Assembly (NCBI GenBank): GCA_019925095.2 | Contig: CM034411.1 | Coordinates: forward strand, 13,206,001 to 13,270,000 | DNA: 64,000 nt | Reading direction: 5' to 3' | DNA from: Dendrolimus kikuchii | Taxonomy: Eukaryota > Arthropoda > Insecta > Lepidoptera > Lasiocampidae | Shown here: positions 62,209-64,000 of the stretch, piece after piece | How the letters are laid out: every line of letters begins with the position of its first letter | How positions within the stretch are numbered: the first letter of the stretch is position 1 | Notes under the pieces: model-generated | The model's input: only the letters and a program-made list of their open reading frames with translations | The model's database searches: none | What the model was told of the DNA's origin: nothing | Translations under genes and position numbers: made by a program

Positions 62209-62365
62209 ACACAATATTTAGTTATATTAATAAAACTAGAACGGGTTGAAATAAGGTATTAAAGTTTATATGGGGGACCAATCATTTATCAAGTTTATAG
62301 ATATAAAAATTCATAATCTTTAAAAAAATGCGACTCACTCGATCTGTCTGTCTGAATACCGAAAA

Positions 62366-62503
62366 TAGCCTTAAGAACAGACGAGCGTGCATGACAAGAG
62401 CTATGAATGTCCAAGAAGCAAGTGAGGTGTGTAAGAATAAACATGAATGGCGCTTGTTGTTCGTGCCTGCAAGGGAACTGGCGTGAAGTTATGTATGTAT
62501 GTA
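62366..62503 (+). mobile_element. RTE-a LINE 3' end, copy 15
   Basis: 'agccttaagaacagacgagcg' to (TATG)n. Small deletions (cgcttgttg, cctgcaaggg) break the frame. No clear duplication. Confidence 0.82.
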
Positions 62504-63885
62504 ATTTGGAAATGAGGTAGGCACTTAGCATTTTGCTGTGCCGAAACGCAGTCCGATATAGCGCTGATTTTCAGTGCCCACCTCCTAAATCACATATGGC
62601 ATGCGATCCGTGTTAAACATAAAAAAGTAATAAATTTAAAAAACGTGAGAATCTTTTATATATTACTATGCTTTATGTATTTATGTGTGTATATAAATTT
62701 ATAATATTAACATTAATTTTTTTATGGAAATTGACTTTAATTTACACACATAAATTATAAGCTAGTACAATGAAGAAATTTATAAATAATCTAATATAAT
62801 AAAATAACTTAACTTATTTGTATTGTATTCTACCCATAGTCCTAGCCCGTGCCCTAGCTTTCGGCCATTTTCTCTCTTCATTCCAAAATTGTCTGGAAGA
62901 GATCGTTGCCAGCGATAAGGCCGCCATTTGTATCTAATTCTAATCTGTTTTTGTGTTTGTTTTATAAATTTTATTATACATACAATATAGTATATTCTAT
63001 TCTATGTTTTTGATTAAACTTTTAATGAAGTGAACAAATACCGCGATATTAGCTTCCAAAGTCGTGAAAATTATTCCCCCCCTTCAAAATTTAATCAACC
63101 AGGTTGAAGATTCCGGAAAAATAAGACTGTTGCGAATTATAAATAATTTCACCCAAAATTTATTTGAACAAAATTCGTTTAATAACTCTACCCTACACTG
63201 TATGTTAAGAAGTTTTGAGATATAAGTAAGGTGTTTTCTGTTATAATGAAAAAGTATTAATAATAATAAAGTTTTTAACAAGAACAATGCCGCCGTCACA
63301 TTAACTAACTAAAAAGTAAAAAAGAAATATTTTCTAATAAAATCTCAAAGTCAGTGCGAAGTAAAACATAAAAAATATATATATTTTGTAAATTTGTTGC
63401 TGTATTTTGTTAAGAAAGAAAGAAAAAAAACCTTTGTATGAAGAAATAAGGTACGTAAGGTGTTGCAGAAAGTATTTATTTATTGAGAAAACCAACAGCG
63501 AATACACAAATATAATATAAAATAGTTTACAATAAAAAGTAAGGCCAATAACAGGTTTTCCTTATTAACTACCACTTTAGTAATAATTTTACAAAGCAAA
63601 TGTTGAATTTAAACAAATAAAGTAAAGTAAAGTCGGGTTGTGTTATGTAAAATTCAGCAAGTCATTAATTATGTTACTTTTAAATTTGTATTTGGAGGAC
63701 GCAAAAAGATCAATTTTACAAAATTTTGTATTATGAGTACGAGCCATACGAGAAAACAAAGAATTTTGTGTGTAGTTGGTAGAATTACATGGAACATTCA
63801 GCAAAGATGTATGACGGGTACGGTATCTAGGTACATTATATGCCAATTTCGAGACGAGCTCAGGACAGTCAACACGGCTATGAAC
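62504..63885. other. AT-rich spacer with two repeat scraps
   Basis: 62800-62850 (aacttaacttatttgtattgtattctacccatagtcc) is the LINE-Q 3' end. 63340-63395 (aaagtcagtgcgaagtaaaacataaaaaatat) matches one arm and loop edge of the FB-D hairpin at 16500-16560. A short poly(C) occurs at 63077. No gene. Confidence 0.45.
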
Positions 63886-64000
63886 TTTTATCCGTGCAGG
63901 AACGGAGAAAGAATACAATATCCTGCGGCCCGGCGGCCTGTCGTAAGAGGCGACTAAACAACCCACAGCCAGGTGGTAGAGTATTTGCTCGACTGGATGG
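63886..64000 (+). mobile_element. SINE-A copy 22, cut by the window edge
   Basis: 'cttttatccgtgcaggaacgg' to 'gctcgactggatgg'. The 5' third is present; the rest lies outside the window. Confidence 0.85.

Overview
This window is animal nuclear DNA, most likely from a lepidopteran insect. It is AT-rich, contains no bacterial-style genes or operons, and consists largely of transposable elements of kinds typical of moth and butterfly genomes. These are: a LINE with a (TATG)n tail, CR1-type LINE ends, Penelope-like ends, Helitron-like units with TCTATA starts and CTAGT ends, tRNA-like SINEs with the moth-type 3' end 'cccagcagtgggacatttatgggctgttatta', and the 'aaccgacttcaaaaaaggaggagg' repeat. Species and chromosome cannot be told from the sequence. 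Family names used below are labels for this report: RTE-a = LINE with (TATG)n tail; CR1-a = CR1-like LINE; LINE-Q = LINE whose C-terminus carries IQRGNAASLLGT; PLE-a = Penelope-like; Hel-a = Helitron-like; SINE-A = ~310 bp short element present in 22 copies; SINE-T = tRNA-like SINE; FB-D = foldback repeat starting AACCGACTTC.

Layout. 0-5 kb: reverse-transcriptase debris at the left edge, a CR1-a end, and the first SINE-A and Hel-a copies. 5-8 kb: AT-rich and mostly unassigned. 8-13 kb: two ~430 bp arms in inverted orientation around 3.6 kb of LINE and SINE pieces. 13-16 kb: an LTR-like unit, three RTE-a copies with clear target-site duplications, a candidate coding exon and an FB-D element with a long hairpin. 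17-19.7 kb: SINE-A copies, one nested in another and one inside a GAGA-rich tandem repeat. 20-24 kb: a run of Hel-a units and a PLE-a 3' end. 24-27.5 kb: CR1-a and LINE-Q ends, a MITE and a possible LTR. 28.2-30.2 kb: a 1,740 bp hAT-like element carrying fourteen 66-bp repeats, inserted into an older LINE. 30.5-35 kb: RTE-a copies, a ninefold 94-bp amplification inside a Hel-a unit, hairpin elements and a solo LTR. 35-48.8 kb: dense nested repeats. 49.4-54.1 kb: repeat-poor, partly CpG-rich, with good minus-strand splice-donor sites; this is the best candidate for the 5' end of a host gene. 54-59.9 kb: more repeats. 60.1-62.2 kb: a 2.1 kb G/T-only satellite. 62.5-64 kb: AT-rich, ending in a truncated SINE-A.

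Almost every open reading frame is either a 5'-truncated retrotransposon end or an open frame inside a tandem repeat. No complete protein-coding gene is visible, and I found no convincing new biological system. The most informative content is insertion history: target-site duplications, empty sites and nested insertions that can be read directly. A few structural puzzles remain: the double nature of SINE-A, a Helitron/Penelope junction shared by two loci, and a 343-bp segment transplanted into an RTE-a copy.
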